A DNA stretch of 62,170 nt from Candidatus Nitrosopumilus sp. (lineage in GTDB: Archaea > Thermoproteota > Nitrososphaeria > Nitrososphaerales > Nitrosopumilaceae). Positions 1 through 8,488 of this stretch are shown in pieces (positions within the stretch are counted from its first letter, which is position 1; the number at the start of each line of letters is the position of its first letter). The stretch lies in assembly GCA_029255365.1 (NCBI GenBank), contig JAPFQF010000018.1:1-62170 (forward strand), read 5' to 3'. Position numbers and translations under genes: made by a program. The notes beneath the pieces are model-generated. The model was not told where the DNA came from, ran no database searches, and saw only the letters and a program-made list of their open reading frames with translations.

Positions 1-399
1 CTTTGGCGTCTCTTTAGCTGGTGTCTCTGTCTTTGGTGTCTCTGTCTTTGGTGTCTCTGTCTTTGGTGTCTCTGTCTTTGGTGTCTCTATTTTATCAGAA
101 ACTTTTTCGCTTTCTTTTTTAGTAGTTTTAGATTCTGCTTCTTCGACGTATTTTGAAACAAGAATATAACCTTCTTCAGTTTTACTCATTCTTACTCTAA
201 CTTTTCTTGGAGGATTTCTAACGCCCCTTATCCACATAGAACGAGCTAACTCTTCATCTATTTTGATCGTTTCAACTTTCATGTGATGTCGAGCAAATTC
301 TCTAATCATGTTAATTGCTCTAACAGCTCTGTGTTGCGGTTGTGAAATTGTCGCTTTACCAAGAGGAATTGTATAAACGCGTTCTAATTCTTGAGACAT
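1..399 (-). CDS. rpl31e: Ribosomal protein eL31 (L31e), 3' end outside window
   Basis: Large-subunit ribosomal protein of archaea and eukaryotes. The protein starts MSQELERVYTIPLGKA and contains the family core with RAVRAINMIREFARHH and MWIRGVRNPPRKVRVR (about residues 24-74). After the core it carries a non-canonical C-terminal tail, Lys/Glu-rich and then a run of T-E-T-P-K units that continues past the window edge, so the length is unknown; normal archaeal eL31 is about 85-100 residues. The ATG follows the eL39 stop directly (TAG then ATG), so the two are co-transcribed. The core assignment is secure; the role of the tail is unknown. Confidence 0.93.
   Translation of the reverse strand, partial: MSQELERVYTIPLGKATISQPQHRAVRAINMIREFARHHMKVETIKIDEELARSMWIRGVRNPPRKVRVRMSKTEEGYILVSKYVEEAESKTTKKESEKVSDKIETPKTETPKTETPKTETPKTETPAKETPK
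20..94 (-). repeat. 15-bp in-frame tandem repeat in the eL31 tail
   Basis: Four identical 15-bp units (plus-strand ggtgtctctgtcttt) lie at 20-79, followed by a diverged fifth to about 94. A related unit encoding AKETPK continues towards position 1. On the minus strand each unit encodes five residues of the T-E-T-P-K type. The identity at nucleotide level suggests recent slippage expansion. Confidence 0.9.
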
Positions 400-558
400 C
401 TATCCGACCTCCACATCTGTTGATCTCCAAGCTCTGCGCTTTGGATTAGTTCTGACTGTTCTGTTGGTTCTGAGAATAATCCATGCGGGTACTGCTGATG
501 TCTGTCTAGTCTTTTTGAGTAGACGGATTTTCCTTGGAGAGGACTTACGTGCAGCCAT
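400..558 (-). CDS. rpl39e: Ribosomal protein eL39 (L39e)
   Basis: A 52-residue, highly basic large-subunit protein beginning MAARKSSPRKIRLLKKTRQT and containing PAWIILRTNRTVRTNPKRRAWR, which is the eL39 signature around the exit tunnel. Length matches the family (about 51). It is directly upstream of eL31 with no intergenic base; this L39e-L31e pairing is common in archaea. It overlaps no other credible gene; a longer reading frame across the same DNA on the same strand is a shadow. Confidence 0.95.
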   Translation of the reverse strand: MAARKSSPRKIRLLKKTRQTSAVPAWIILRTNRTVRTNPKRRAWRSTDVEVG

Positions 559-595
559 AGATTGTCAGGCACGAAGAGCTCTTTTTAAATGAATC

Positions 596-1144
596 TCAGG
601 ATTTTACACAATCTCGAATCTGTTTTAGTATTCTTGCAGAAGCTCCCCATACAATGTGATTTTGATATTCAAAAGTATACATTTCCTGAATTAGATTATG
701 AGACGGATCAGGATCCTTCGCCTGAGTTTTTAAAAATGGCTCCAAAGGAATGTGAAAAATTTTTTCCACTTCGGCGTTGGCTGAAAGTGCAGGGATTTGA
801 TCCACTACGGAAACGAACGGCAGGATCAAAAAACCCGAATTCAGTGTTACAACTGGTTCTAGCTGCCCAATCACTTGTTCTTTAGAAATGGTCAGCCCTA
901 TCTCCTCGCTTGTTTCGCGTAAGGCAGTTTCTAAAAGATCCGAATCATCAGCATCTAATTTTCCACCAGGGAATGAAATCTCACCTGCATGAAATTTCAT
1001 GTGTTTTGGTTTTTCAGTCATTACAACAATCGGCTCTTTACCATAAACTACTACAAGTACTGATGCCAGACAATACTTTCTATCAGATTCAATTTTAGAA
1101 CTAATGGGAGTTGAAAGGTTGGATTTTAAATCATCTAGGAGCAT
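596..1144 (-). CDS. Nudix hydrolase, CoA-pyrophosphatase-like
   Basis: A 182-residue Nudix enzyme expected to cleave a nucleoside diphosphate linked to another moiety. The segment FHAGEISFPGGK (about residues 51-62) and RETSEEIG (about 76-83) form the Nudix box, and the preceding H-x-G-x-x-x-FPGG pattern is the one seen in the NudL/PCD1 CoA-diphosphatase subgroup. Substrate specificity is inferred from that pattern only. It is divergent from the MetF-like gene with about 75 bp between the starts. Confidence 0.82.
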   Translation of the reverse strand: MLLDDLKSNLSTPISSKIESDRKYCLASVLVVVYGKEPIVVMTEKPKHMKFHAGEISFPGGKLDADDSDLLETALRETSEEIGLTISKEQVIGQLEPVVTLNSGFLILPFVSVVDQIPALSANAEVEKIFHIPLEPFLKTQAKDPDPSHNLIQEMYTFEYQNHIVWGASARILKQIRDCVKS

Positions 1145-1218
1145 TGTAATTATTTCCTACCATTCCAAATAGGTATTGGTATTCAAAGGTTTTAACCAAG
1201 GATAGAGGAATTGGAAAT

Positions 1219-1962
1219 ATGACGATCAGGTATGAAGCTAACCCGCCCAAGATTCTGCCCGATGTAGATACAAATGAATCAATCAAGAAATTCATAGAGA
1301 AAATAAAAATCATTTCAAAAAAATGTGACGCAATTCACTTGACTGAAAATGTGTTAGGGTTTCAAAGAGTTTCGCCAATCGAGGTGGGTAAAATTATCAA
1401 GAAGGAAATTCCGAATTTGCCAATTACTGTTAGCCTTAGAGTTAGAGACAAGAGTGAAAATGAAATTTCAGAGTTTGTAGACAGATGCATTTCAATCGGA
1501 TTCTCAGGAATTTTGATACTGATGGGTGATCCTTCACAGACGGGGAAAGAAGATTCTGGCCAGATTCCAAGTTTGACAGTCAAGAGGTTAAGAGAGCAGG
1601 GAGTGGATTCAAAAATTGAGCTGTATCTTTCAATATCAAACAAGCCTAATTTTTCCAAAATTGGAAAGAAGATGGATGCAAGGCCGAAAGGATTCATGAC
1701 TCAAGTCATTCAAAACATAGAACAGGTTCAGAATCTATCAGACAATCTTGAAGGGTTTTCAGTAATTCCAATTCTGTTGTACCCGTCAGATAAAAATGAA
1801 AAATCGGCAAAGTTTCTGAATTTGGATTTAGCGTCATACTCTCAGGAATTTGAAGAGTTGCTAAAGAAAACGCATGAGATTACAGGGGACGTTCTGCTTA
1901 CATCGCCTAGTGATTTTAGCGGACTGAATGAGTTTTTGGGAAAATTATCTTTATTTAGATAA
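1219..1962 (+). CDS. Methylenetetrahydrofolate reductase-like protein (MetF family)
   Basis: A 247-residue TIM-barrel-type protein resembling 5,10-methylenetetrahydrofolate reductase: it starts with an ItyEanPP-type strand (IRYEANPPKILPD), has HLTEN in the next strand, and GILILMGDPS at about residue 100 like the flavin-contacting segment of MetF. It is shorter than bacterial MetF (about 290) and I cannot confirm all flavin or folate contacts. Two loci downstream, on the other strand, is a split methionine synthase, so supply of methyl groups to homocysteine is the likely role. Thaumarchaeal C1 carriers differ from bacterial folate, so the exact pterin is uncertain. Confidence 0.72.
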   Translation: MTIRYEANPPKILPDVDTNESIKKFIEKIKIISKKCDAIHLTENVLGFQRVSPIEVGKIIKKEIPNLPITVSLRVRDKSENEISEFVDRCISIGFSGILILMGDPSQTGKEDSGQIPSLTVKRLREQGVDSKIELYLSISNKPNFSKIGKKMDARPKGFMTQVIQNIEQVQNLSDNLEGFSVIPILLYPSDKNEKSAKFLNLDLASYSQEFEELLKKTHEITGDVLLTSPSDFSGLNEFLGKLSLFR

Positions 1963-1987
1963 TCATCCATTTTGAAAATAATCCAAG

Positions 1988-2257
1988 TTAAAAGATGTAA
2001 ACATATCTGGCTGAGCCCTCGTTTCCAGTATCACCCTTCATGCCTTTGTCTAGAAAACGCTCTTCGATATCCCTTCCATCTTTTTCACTGACTGTAGACC
2101 AATCCTTCCAATGTCTAACATCCTTGCCTTCGTTAGCGTGTTGATCTTTTCGAATTTTTGGCGTGTCAGTAATCCCGACAGTCCATAAAACATAATCTGC
2201 CTTTTCTGAATTGCTCACCCTGCTTTCAATTTCAGAGATTATTTCAGATTTGCCCAT
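1988..2257 (-). CDS. Conserved hypothetical protein, 89 aa
   Basis: I do not recognise a named family. The protein is soluble and charged, with WTVGITDTPKIRKDQH, HWKDWST and a C-terminal DKGMKGDTGNEGSARYVYIF. Conserved-looking Trp, His and Gly positions suggest a folded domain rather than random sequence. It stands alone, convergent with the MetF-like gene (25 bp apart). A TATA-like run (plus-strand ttttttataaaaa) lies about 35-50 bp upstream of its ATG. No function is proposed. Confidence 0.6.
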   Translation of the reverse strand: MGKSEIISEIESRVSNSEKADYVLWTVGITDTPKIRKDQHANEGKDVRHWKDWSTVSEKDGRDIEERFLDKGMKGDTGNEGSARYVYIF

Positions 2258-2423
2258 AACAACACTGGTTGTAACTTTTACTTATGAAGGTATTTTTTTA
2301 TAAAAATCGCTATTTTAAAATCAAATTCTAGGTGTAATGGAATTCAAAAGAAAGACATTAGGATATCAGACATGTAAAGATGGAATATGATTTTAGAATT
2401 CAGATAGTCTGGCGGAGATAAGG

Positions 2424-4922
2424 TCAGAGTACAAAATATTTTGCATCAGGATGGTGAATTACTATTGCCGCAGTTGATTGTTCAGGAATAATTTGTCCAG
2501 ATTCAGTCAAAGTCATCCCAGATTTTTCAGGTTCCAATAATTTCCACACCAGATGATGCTGAGAAACATCAGGGCAGCTAGGAAATCCCCAGCTGTACCT
2601 TAAACCACCCTTGTACAAGTTCAATTCAGACTTTATTCTGCGATTCACCCATTCGGCTAGAGCTTCTGCAATCTCAACTGCCAGCCCATGAAGATAGTAC
2701 GCATCAGTATACTTGTCTTCTTTATTCCATTGTTCAATAATATCGGCCACCTTATTTCCCACAGTTACGGATTGAAACGCAACAATGTCATTTTCGCCAA
2801 AATAATCAGTCAAACACAGGTGGTCTGGTTTTGTTGAACGTGGAAATTCCAATTCAACGTCATCCCCTGAAACATTCTCAACCAGTAATTTTCTGCCCTT
2901 GTTGTGACATTTGAAATACCCATAAACAATTTCAGGCTCAATGAGCTTGTCTCTGATTATCCTAATTTTCCATTCTGTCAGCAGTTGCTCATGTTCTTCT
3001 TCAGATTCAGAGCCTGCCTTTCCCCTCAAACCCCAAGACAGTTTGAATAATGATTTCTTGTCAATCATACTCCAAACCTCAGACATGTTGATTTGGTCTA
3101 ATTTTAATCGAATTGGCTCTCCGATTATTTCAGGAGTTGGAGATTGAACTGGTTTAATCTCACTTTTTGGAAGTGTGTCAGGATCTATAGTCACAGTAGA
3201 TTTTTCTTTCCAGTTCTCCAACTTTTCTTTCCAATCAGCTAAGAGTTTTGGTTTTTCGTCAGAAACTAATACATCCATTGTTTTGAGACCCTCAAACATA
3301 GTATTGCAGTAAAATACCCCGGGTTCATAAATTCCATCTTCTTTTGCTATTCTGTTTATGTAATTGGTGTTGATTGCAGCACCGCCGCAAAGAATTGGAA
3401 CAGTCATGTTGTTTTTTCTGGCATATTCTACAAAGAATTTCATTTGTTTTGATGTAGATACCAGCAATGCAGACAATCCGATTGCGTCAGGTTTTGTTTC
3501 GTCAATTTTTTCAAGAAATTTTTGCAGCGGGACTTGTTTTCCCAAATCATGTACGGTGTATCCGTTGTTTTGAAAAATTGTCTTTACAAGGTTCTTTCCA
3601 ATGTCATGAACGTCGCCATAGACAGTGCCTAAAACAAGCACGCCCTTGCTTGTTCCCTCTTCTTTGACCAAATATTTCTCCAGTTCGCCGACTGAAGCCT
3701 TCATGCATTCTGCAGATTTTAGAACAAACGGGAGAATCAGCTCGCCAGATCCAAATTTGTCACCAACCTCCTTCATTGCGGGAAGTAAATCCTCATTGAG
3801 AGTCCTAATGGCACTGTCATGTGTGGCTTCTTTTGGCAAATCAAGAGAGAGAATTCCGTCAGTGTTTGTGATAATGCCATCTTTCCCAAGTTTCTCAGCA
3901 ATTGCGGATACAACGTCATTTTGAATTCCATCTTTGAGCCTGTTTACAATTCTAAAGTTTGCACGTTTTCCTGCAGGCCAGGAAGGGTCAACATCAACCA
4001 TCTTTGAAACAGATCCATTTTTAGATCCAACATTCTCAAAATAAGTAATCAGATCGGATAATGCGTTTGGATGCGTGTTGAAGATCAGATCTTCGGCAAG
4101 TTTTTTTTCTTTCTCATCAATTTCACCGTATGGGACAATCTCTTTTGCATTAACTATTGCAGTGTCAAGGCCTGTTTTGACAGCATGATACAAGAATACA
4201 GAATTCAGAATTTTTCTAGCGTATGGTGCAAGGCCGAAGCTGATGTTGCTAAGACCCAAAGTAGTGTAACAGTTAGGAAATTTTTCCTTAACCAGTCGGA
4301 TGCCTTCAAGGGTGTTTTTTCCTGCATCGAGAAATTCGTCTTCCCCGGTTGCCAAAGTGAATGTAAGTACATCAAAAATGAACTGCTCGATTTTCAATCC
4401 ATATTTTTTCCCTGTCTCGTAAAGTAATTCTGCAGTGTCGACTTTTTGTCGAGGTGTCTTTGCCATTCCCTCAGGTCCGATACACAAAGCTATTGACGGT
4501 AGACCGTACTTTGCCATAATAGGGGCAAGATTTTCAAATCGACTTCCGTCGCCTTCAAGATTTATCGAATTAATTATCGGCCTTCCAGGTATCTGAGTAA
4601 CAGCAGCTTCAATGACTTCAGGATCCGTAGAGTCGATTACAAGCGGAGCGTCAATTTCTAAGCTTAATCGTTTTACCAAATTCAACATAAATTCCAATTC
4701 ATCTGCACGTTCAGTAGTTGCAACACAAACATCTAGACAGTGTGCGCCGTCCTCAACTTGCATTCTGCCCAAATCAACTAAACCGTCATAATCATCCTCT
4801 AGAACCATCTTCTTTGCTTTGCGGGAACCCTGAGTGTTGATTCTCTCACCAATGATAAGAGGTGGCGGAACTTGCTTTAGATCAACCGCCTTCAGTGCTG
4901 AGCTTACTCTTGGAACTGTCAA
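2424..4922 (-). CDS. metH: Methionine synthase, pterin/cobalamin/activation part (MetH C-terminal equivalent)
   Basis: An 832-residue protein equivalent to E. coli MetH without its first module. Order: pterin-binding barrel (GERIN at about residue 25, NSINLEGD at about 118), cobalamin cap and B12-binding domain (GDVHDIGKN, His about 439; GLSALLVST; LCGGAA), and a reactivation/AdoMet domain at about 620-832 (GLRYSWGFPSCPD, LTESGQIIPEQS, HPDAKYF). It transfers a methyl group from methyl-pterin through cobalamin to homocysteine held by the neighbouring protein. It starts with TTG two bases after the stop of the homocysteine-binding gene, so the two are translated together. The cofactor requirement fits the cobalamin-making habit of ammonia-oxidising archaea. 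Confidence 0.93.
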   Translation of the reverse strand: MTVPRVSSALKAVDLKQVPPPLIIGERINTQGSRKAKKMVLEDDYDGLVDLGRMQVEDGAHCLDVCVATTERADELEFMLNLVKRLSLEIDAPLVIDSTDPEVIEAAVTQIPGRPIINSINLEGDGSRFENLAPIMAKYGLPSIALCIGPEGMAKTPRQKVDTAELLYETGKKYGLKIEQFIFDVLTFTLATGEDEFLDAGKNTLEGIRLVKEKFPNCYTTLGLSNISFGLAPYARKILNSVFLYHAVKTGLDTAIVNAKEIVPYGEIDEKEKKLAEDLIFNTHPNALSDLITYFENVGSKNGSVSKMVDVDPSWPAGKRANFRIVNRLKDGIQNDVVSAIAEKLGKDGIITNTDGILSLDLPKEATHDSAIRTLNEDLLPAMKEVGDKFGSGELILPFVLKSAECMKASVGELEKYLVKEEGTSKGVLVLGTVYGDVHDIGKNLVKTIFQNNGYTVHDLGKQVPLQKFLEKIDETKPDAIGLSALLVSTSKQMKFFVEYARKNNMTVPILCGGAAINTNYINRIAKEDGIYEPGVFYCNTMFEGLKTMDVLVSDEKPKLLADWKEKLENWKEKSTVTIDPDTLPKSEIKPVQSPTPEIIGEPIRLKLDQINMSEVWSMIDKKSLFKLSWGLRGKAGSESEEEHEQLLTEWKIRIIRDKLIEPEIVYGYFKCHNKGRKLLVENVSGDDVELEFPRSTKPDHLCLTDYFGENDIVAFQSVTVGNKVADIIEQWNKEDKYTDAYYLHGLAVEIAEALAEWVNRRIKSELNLYKGGLRYSWGFPSCPDVSQHHLVWKLLEPEKSGMTLTESGQIIPEQSTAAIVIHHPDAKYFVL

Positions 4923-4924
4923 TG

Positions 4925-5941
4925 TTATAAAATCACATCTGTTTTTGTAAATACCTGACCCTCGACAGAATTGGCTTTTTCGTCAATTACTTTCCTCAAT
5001 GCCTTGATGTGTTCAGGATTTGTCCCACAACAGCCGCCGATGATTCGAACTTTTTTGTATTCATTAAGAAAATCGCCTAACGCCCTAGCCATTTTTTCGG
5101 GGGTCATTTTGTAAACTGCCTGCCCTCCGTCGTTTTCAGGCATGCCCGCATTTGGAACTACCAGTATGCTGTGTTCATCTTGCTCATCTAACCACTGGAC
5201 GCTAGGGTTCATCTCAACAGGTCCAGTAGAACAATTTAATCCAAAAACATCAATCCCCATATCAGAAACAGTTGTGTATGCAGCTTGGATATTTGTGCCA
5301 AGCAGCATTTTGCCATATTGATCCAACGTGGTATTTGCAATAATTGGAACTTTTTTGCCAGTCTTTTTTATCGCATTGTGACATGCCTCAATGACAAGCT
5401 TGACTTCCAGAATATCCTGGCTTGTTTCAATTAGTAATGCGTCAACACCTCCAAGAATCAATCCTTCGGCTTGTAACTCAAATGCTTCACGTATTTCATC
5501 CAGTGGCAGTTGGCCAAGATCAGGGTCGTTGGAACTTGGAAGATATCCGGTAGGACCCATGGACCCAATCACGTATCGCGGTTTGTCAGAATACTCTTTA
5601 CAAACCTCAGATGCAAGTGTCGCAATGTTTTTGTTAAATTCAACGGTCTGATCTCCAAAACCGTATTCAGTAAGTTTGATTTTATTGGAACCAAAAGAAT
5701 TTGTTTCAATGCAATCAGAGCCGGCATCCAGATAATTTCTGTGGATTTGTTTAATCCATTCAGGATGTGTGATTACTAGGCCGTCGTTAAAACCATCCTG
5801 GTTGTTTGGAAAGTCCTCTGGCTTTGGGTCATGTCTTTGGATTTCGGTTCCCATTGCACCATCAAATAACAGTATTCTGTTTTTCATCGCATCAAGAAAT
5901 GGTTCTTTTTCGGTCAATCTAATTTTAAAATATTTTGACAC
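4925..5941 (-). CDS. Homocysteine S-methyltransferase module (MetH N-terminal equivalent)
   Basis: A 338-residue homocysteine-binding barrel. LLFDGAMGTEIQR opens the domain, and the zinc-binding cysteines are visible in FGLNCSTGP and IIGGCCGTNPEHI. Length matches MetH residues 1-350. It is the upstream gene of a two-gene unit with the pterin/B12 protein, giving a two-polypeptide methionine synthase. Alone it resembles other homocysteine or betaine methyltransferases, but the adjacency and complementary domain content make the split-MetH reading strong. Confidence 0.93.
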   Translation of the reverse strand: MSKYFKIRLTEKEPFLDAMKNRILLFDGAMGTEIQRHDPKPEDFPNNQDGFNDGLVITHPEWIKQIHRNYLDAGSDCIETNSFGSNKIKLTEYGFGDQTVEFNKNIATLASEVCKEYSDKPRYVIGSMGPTGYLPSSNDPDLGQLPLDEIREAFELQAEGLILGGVDALLIETSQDILEVKLVIEACHNAIKKTGKKVPIIANTTLDQYGKMLLGTNIQAAYTTVSDMGIDVFGLNCSTGPVEMNPSVQWLDEQDEHSILVVPNAGMPENDGGQAVYKMTPEKMARALGDFLNEYKKVRIIGGCCGTNPEHIKALRKVIDEKANSVEGQVFTKTDVIL

Positions 5942-6029
5942 AGTTTAACTCTTTTCAGAAAAAACCCCAAATAGTTGTAGGATTGATACGTATGTTGAAA
6001 TTAGGTGGAGGGGGATTTTTTGTACATTT

Positions 6030-7157
6030 ATGCAAAAGTCACCAGTTAACAATCTAGTTCGCAGTGCCACCTTTTTTCAACATGCCGGAATATCCATAAT
6101 TTTTGTTTTCATGCCCGTCATTGCAAAGGGCGTAACAGAATCCATTTTAGAAATTGGATTGCTAGTGGCGTCATTTAGCTTTGCTCAGATTTTATCCGAA
6201 TTCTATTTTGGTAGGCATTCAGATAAGAAAGGAACTAGGCTCAAATTCATCAGAATTGGCTTCATTGGGTGTGCTGTAGCCTTTGGATTGCATTATTTTG
6301 CAGATGACCTCACGATGTTTTTTCTGGTAAGAATTGCCGCAGGAGTTGCAAGTGGAATCATGATTCCTGCAATGATTGCATATACCTATGAGGCAAATAT
6401 CGACAAAAAAAGAGCGGCGACAGTAATTTCATTCCATGCATTAGGATGGCTTGCAGGCATTACAGCCGCAGGATTTGCAAATGATCTTAAATTAATTTTT
6501 CTGATCAGTGCAGCATCATTTGTCATCGGACTGCTATTTACAATCAAACTTCCAAATCCGCAGCAAGTAAAAGAGCTAAAACCGGGAACGACAAAAAGAG
6601 TTATTTTAAAAAACAAGTTTCTGTTCTTGTCGTTGTTACTAAGACATATCGGGGCGGCTGCAGTATGGACCATTTTTCCAATAATGCTAATGGAAAAATT
6701 GGGAGCTGAACTTTATCAAATATCAATTGTGTATGTTGCAAATACTTTGACTGCGTTTGTTTTAATGAACGTGATGGCAAGTAAGATTCACCTGTCAAAC
6801 GTTACCAAATTTCAGATTGGGATAGGGTTTACGACATTCGTGTTTGTTGGATTGTCAGTAATTTCGGATTGGTGGATGGCAATGCCGTTCATGGCACTGG
6901 TGGGAGCTACCTGGGCATTTTTGTTCATAGGCGGAAACTTTCACCTCATGGAGAACAATCCACGATCGACATCAACAGGAATCTTTAGCTCCACTCTGTC
7001 AATTGCAACAGTGGTAGGCCCTGTAATTGCAGGCATTATCGCATTTCTTTTTGACTATGTTGCAGTCATGTACTTTGCAATTGCAATCATCATATGCGCG
7101 TTTGTCGTATCACTGAAGATAAAAAATGAAAAGAGTGATCAAACTATAGAGGTTTGA
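6030..7157 (+). CDS. Major facilitator superfamily transporter
   Basis: A 375-residue polytopic protein with about 12 hydrophobic segments. The loop between segments 2 and 3 carries FGRHSDKKGTR, a form of the MFS signature (G-R-x-S-D-x-x-G-x-R). Substrate is unknown. It is divergent from the methionine synthase operon with about 88 bp between starts. A related but distinct MFS gene is at 33173. Drug/metabolite export is typical of this subgroup but is not shown here. Confidence 0.85.
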   Translation: MQKSPVNNLVRSATFFQHAGISIIFVFMPVIAKGVTESILEIGLLVASFSFAQILSEFYFGRHSDKKGTRLKFIRIGFIGCAVAFGLHYFADDLTMFFLVRIAAGVASGIMIPAMIAYTYEANIDKKRAATVISFHALGWLAGITAAGFANDLKLIFLISAASFVIGLLFTIKLPNPQQVKELKPGTTKRVILKNKFLFLSLLLRHIGAAAVWTIFPIMLMEKLGAELYQISIVYVANTLTAFVLMNVMASKIHLSNVTKFQIGIGFTTFVFVGLSVISDWWMAMPFMALVGATWAFLFIGGNFHLMENNPRSTSTGIFSSTLSIATVVGPVIAGIIAFLFDYVAVMYFAIAIIICAFVVSLKIKNEKSDQTIEV

Positions 7158-7720
7158 GCCAATCATGCAATCCACACAAGATAACCCATTCCCAAACACA
7201 TGAAACGGTTCTTGGAAAACAATCCAGCGAAGCCAGTCAGTAACTCGCCAGTCTTCCTGCCAATTCAGCCAGTGCAGGCGACAAAAGATGTGGAAAATCA
7301 GATTTTTGAAAAGAGCAATTCAAGAGAATTTTCTATCTGCTCGATATTCAATTCTGTGTTTTTCCATTTGACGAGAGTTTGTTCAAAATTAAAGCCAGCA
7401 ATATGCTTCTATCAATCAAACTGTCTTTGAAAATGTGTTCGTTTGGGGTTCTGAAATCAGAACCGACTGGCCCCATTCCCCCAACCATGGGCAAGTCTTG
7501 CAACACATTGCATAGACTAGACGTGGCGTATCGATGTAACGAGTGGACTCTGATGTCAGCATCTTTGGCAGTGTTTGCAATTAGTTTATAAAATTTTGAA
7601 ATTTTATCCGAACTTTCCAGTGGATCTCTTTAGCTACTTTCAACAATTACAAAAATTGTAACTAGTAAAAAAACCGATGGAAGCGCGGGAATATTTTATC
7701 AAATTCCAAGCAGAGTAAAA
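7158..7720. other. Largely non-coding, degenerate stretch
   Basis: There is no intact gene between the MFS gene and the ABC permease. The central part (7348-7617, minus strand) still reads as the end of a peptidase-like protein. The rest has stops in all frames without recognisable similarity. Short plus-strand frames here (about 70 residues) look random. A perfect 6-bp palindrome with a 3-bp spacer, ttacaaaaattgtaa, lies at 7647-7661, downstream of the ABC operon; as RNA it could be a weak hairpin. Confidence 0.6.
7348..7617 (-). pseudogene. C-terminal remnant of an M20-like metallopeptidase
   Basis: The minus strand reads without a stop from about 7617 to a TGA at 7348-7350. It encodes RVHSLHRYATSSLCNVL, then MVGGMGPVGSDFRTPNEHI and KDSLIDRSILLALILNKL. 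The G-P-V-G-x-x-x-x-x-P-N-E-x-I segment followed by a helix with D-R-x-x-L-L-A is how the C-terminal catalytic half of many M20/M28-type carboxypeptidases ends. There is no start codon at a sensible place, an in-frame TAA lies immediately upstream, and the N-terminal domains are missing. The family call is from motif memory and is moderate. Confidence 0.5.
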
Positions 7721-8488
7721 CTATCTCAGCCCCCAACGGGACATTACTTTATTTTCAAGTCTTTTGAAAATGACACCGTCGATTACCAATCCAATTCCCA
7801 TGATTACCACCATAATTCCAATTACTTGCGACACGTCGTTTAGAGAACGGCCGGCATTTAGCAGGAATCCCAATCCCAGGAAGGAAAACATGATTTCGGC
7901 GCCAATAACTCCCCTCCAAGCAAACGCCCATCCCTGTTTAAAGCCTGAAATCATGTATGGGAATGCTGCGGGGATCAGAACCGCAGTGATTAGCTGGCTG
8001 CCCTTTGCGCCCATGTTTCGAGCGGCCTCTATAAAGTGAGGATCAATATTTTTGACACCGGTGTACGTGTTAATGGTAACCGCAAAGATAGCTCCAATCA
8101 CAGTGACGAAAATGATTCCAGCATCAGTCAAGCCAAACCAAAGGATGGCCAGCGGAACCCAAGCAACAGACGGGATTGATTGCAATCCTAAAACCAGGGA
8201 GCCGGCTGTCTGGTTGATCATTTCGATTCTTGCCATAAAAATTCCAAGTACAACCCCGCCAACAATTGCAACTGCAAGTCCGATAGACAGTCTCCACATG
8301 CTGGTGGCTAACCCATAAAACAGACTGCCATCTGCGGCACCGTATGCCAAATCTTCAGCCACGTCATACGGAGACGGGAAGATATTGTCATGCCAAATGC
8401 CAGACATTGAAATTAGTTGCCAGACCAAAACGATTCCAATGTAAAATGCAATTCTATGAAGCGTGTAATTCTTTGCCATGATTATCAC
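7721..8488 (-). CDS. ABC transporter permease, NitT/TauT (SsuC/TauC) type
   Basis: A membrane subunit of about 255 residues with six predicted hydrophobic segments. The cytoplasmic EAA loop is visible as EAARNMGAKGSQLITAVLIPAAFPYMISG. The frame can begin at GTG 8488, which overlaps the last base of the ATPase stop, or at ATG 8479 three codons later; the latter gives MAKNYTLHRIAF. It is the last gene of a substrate-binding/ATPase/permease operon. Substrates of this family are sulfonates, nitrate, cyanate or pyrimidine precursors; none can be chosen from sequence. Confidence 0.9.
   Translation of the reverse strand: MIIMAKNYTLHRIAFYIGIVLVWQLISMSGIWHDNIFPSPYDVAEDLAYGAADGSLFYGLATSMWRLSIGLAVAIVGGVVLGIFMARIEMINQTAGSLVLGLQSIPSVAWVPLAILWFGLTDAGIIFVTVIGAIFAVTINTYTGVKNIDPHFIEAARNMGAKGSQLITAVLIPAAFPYMISGFKQGWAFAWRGVIGAEIMFSFLGLGFLLNAGRSLNDVSQVIGIMVVIMGIGLVIDGVIFKRLENKVMSRWGLR

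Noticed and set aside
1-94. CRISPR or satellite repeat at the window edge
   Set aside because: The 15-bp units are in frame with eL31 and have no spacers.
384-572. 62-residue minus-strand frame overlapping eL39
   Set aside because: It is out of frame with eL39, which has a clear family match on the same DNA.
3625-4427. Plus-strand frames of 60-120 residues inside the MetH gene
   Set aside because: They are antisense shadows of a strongly recognised gene and show no family pattern.
7200-7591. Two short plus-strand frames between the MFS and ABC genes
   Set aside because: Composition looks random, they lack promoters, and one lies over the minus-strand peptidase remnant.
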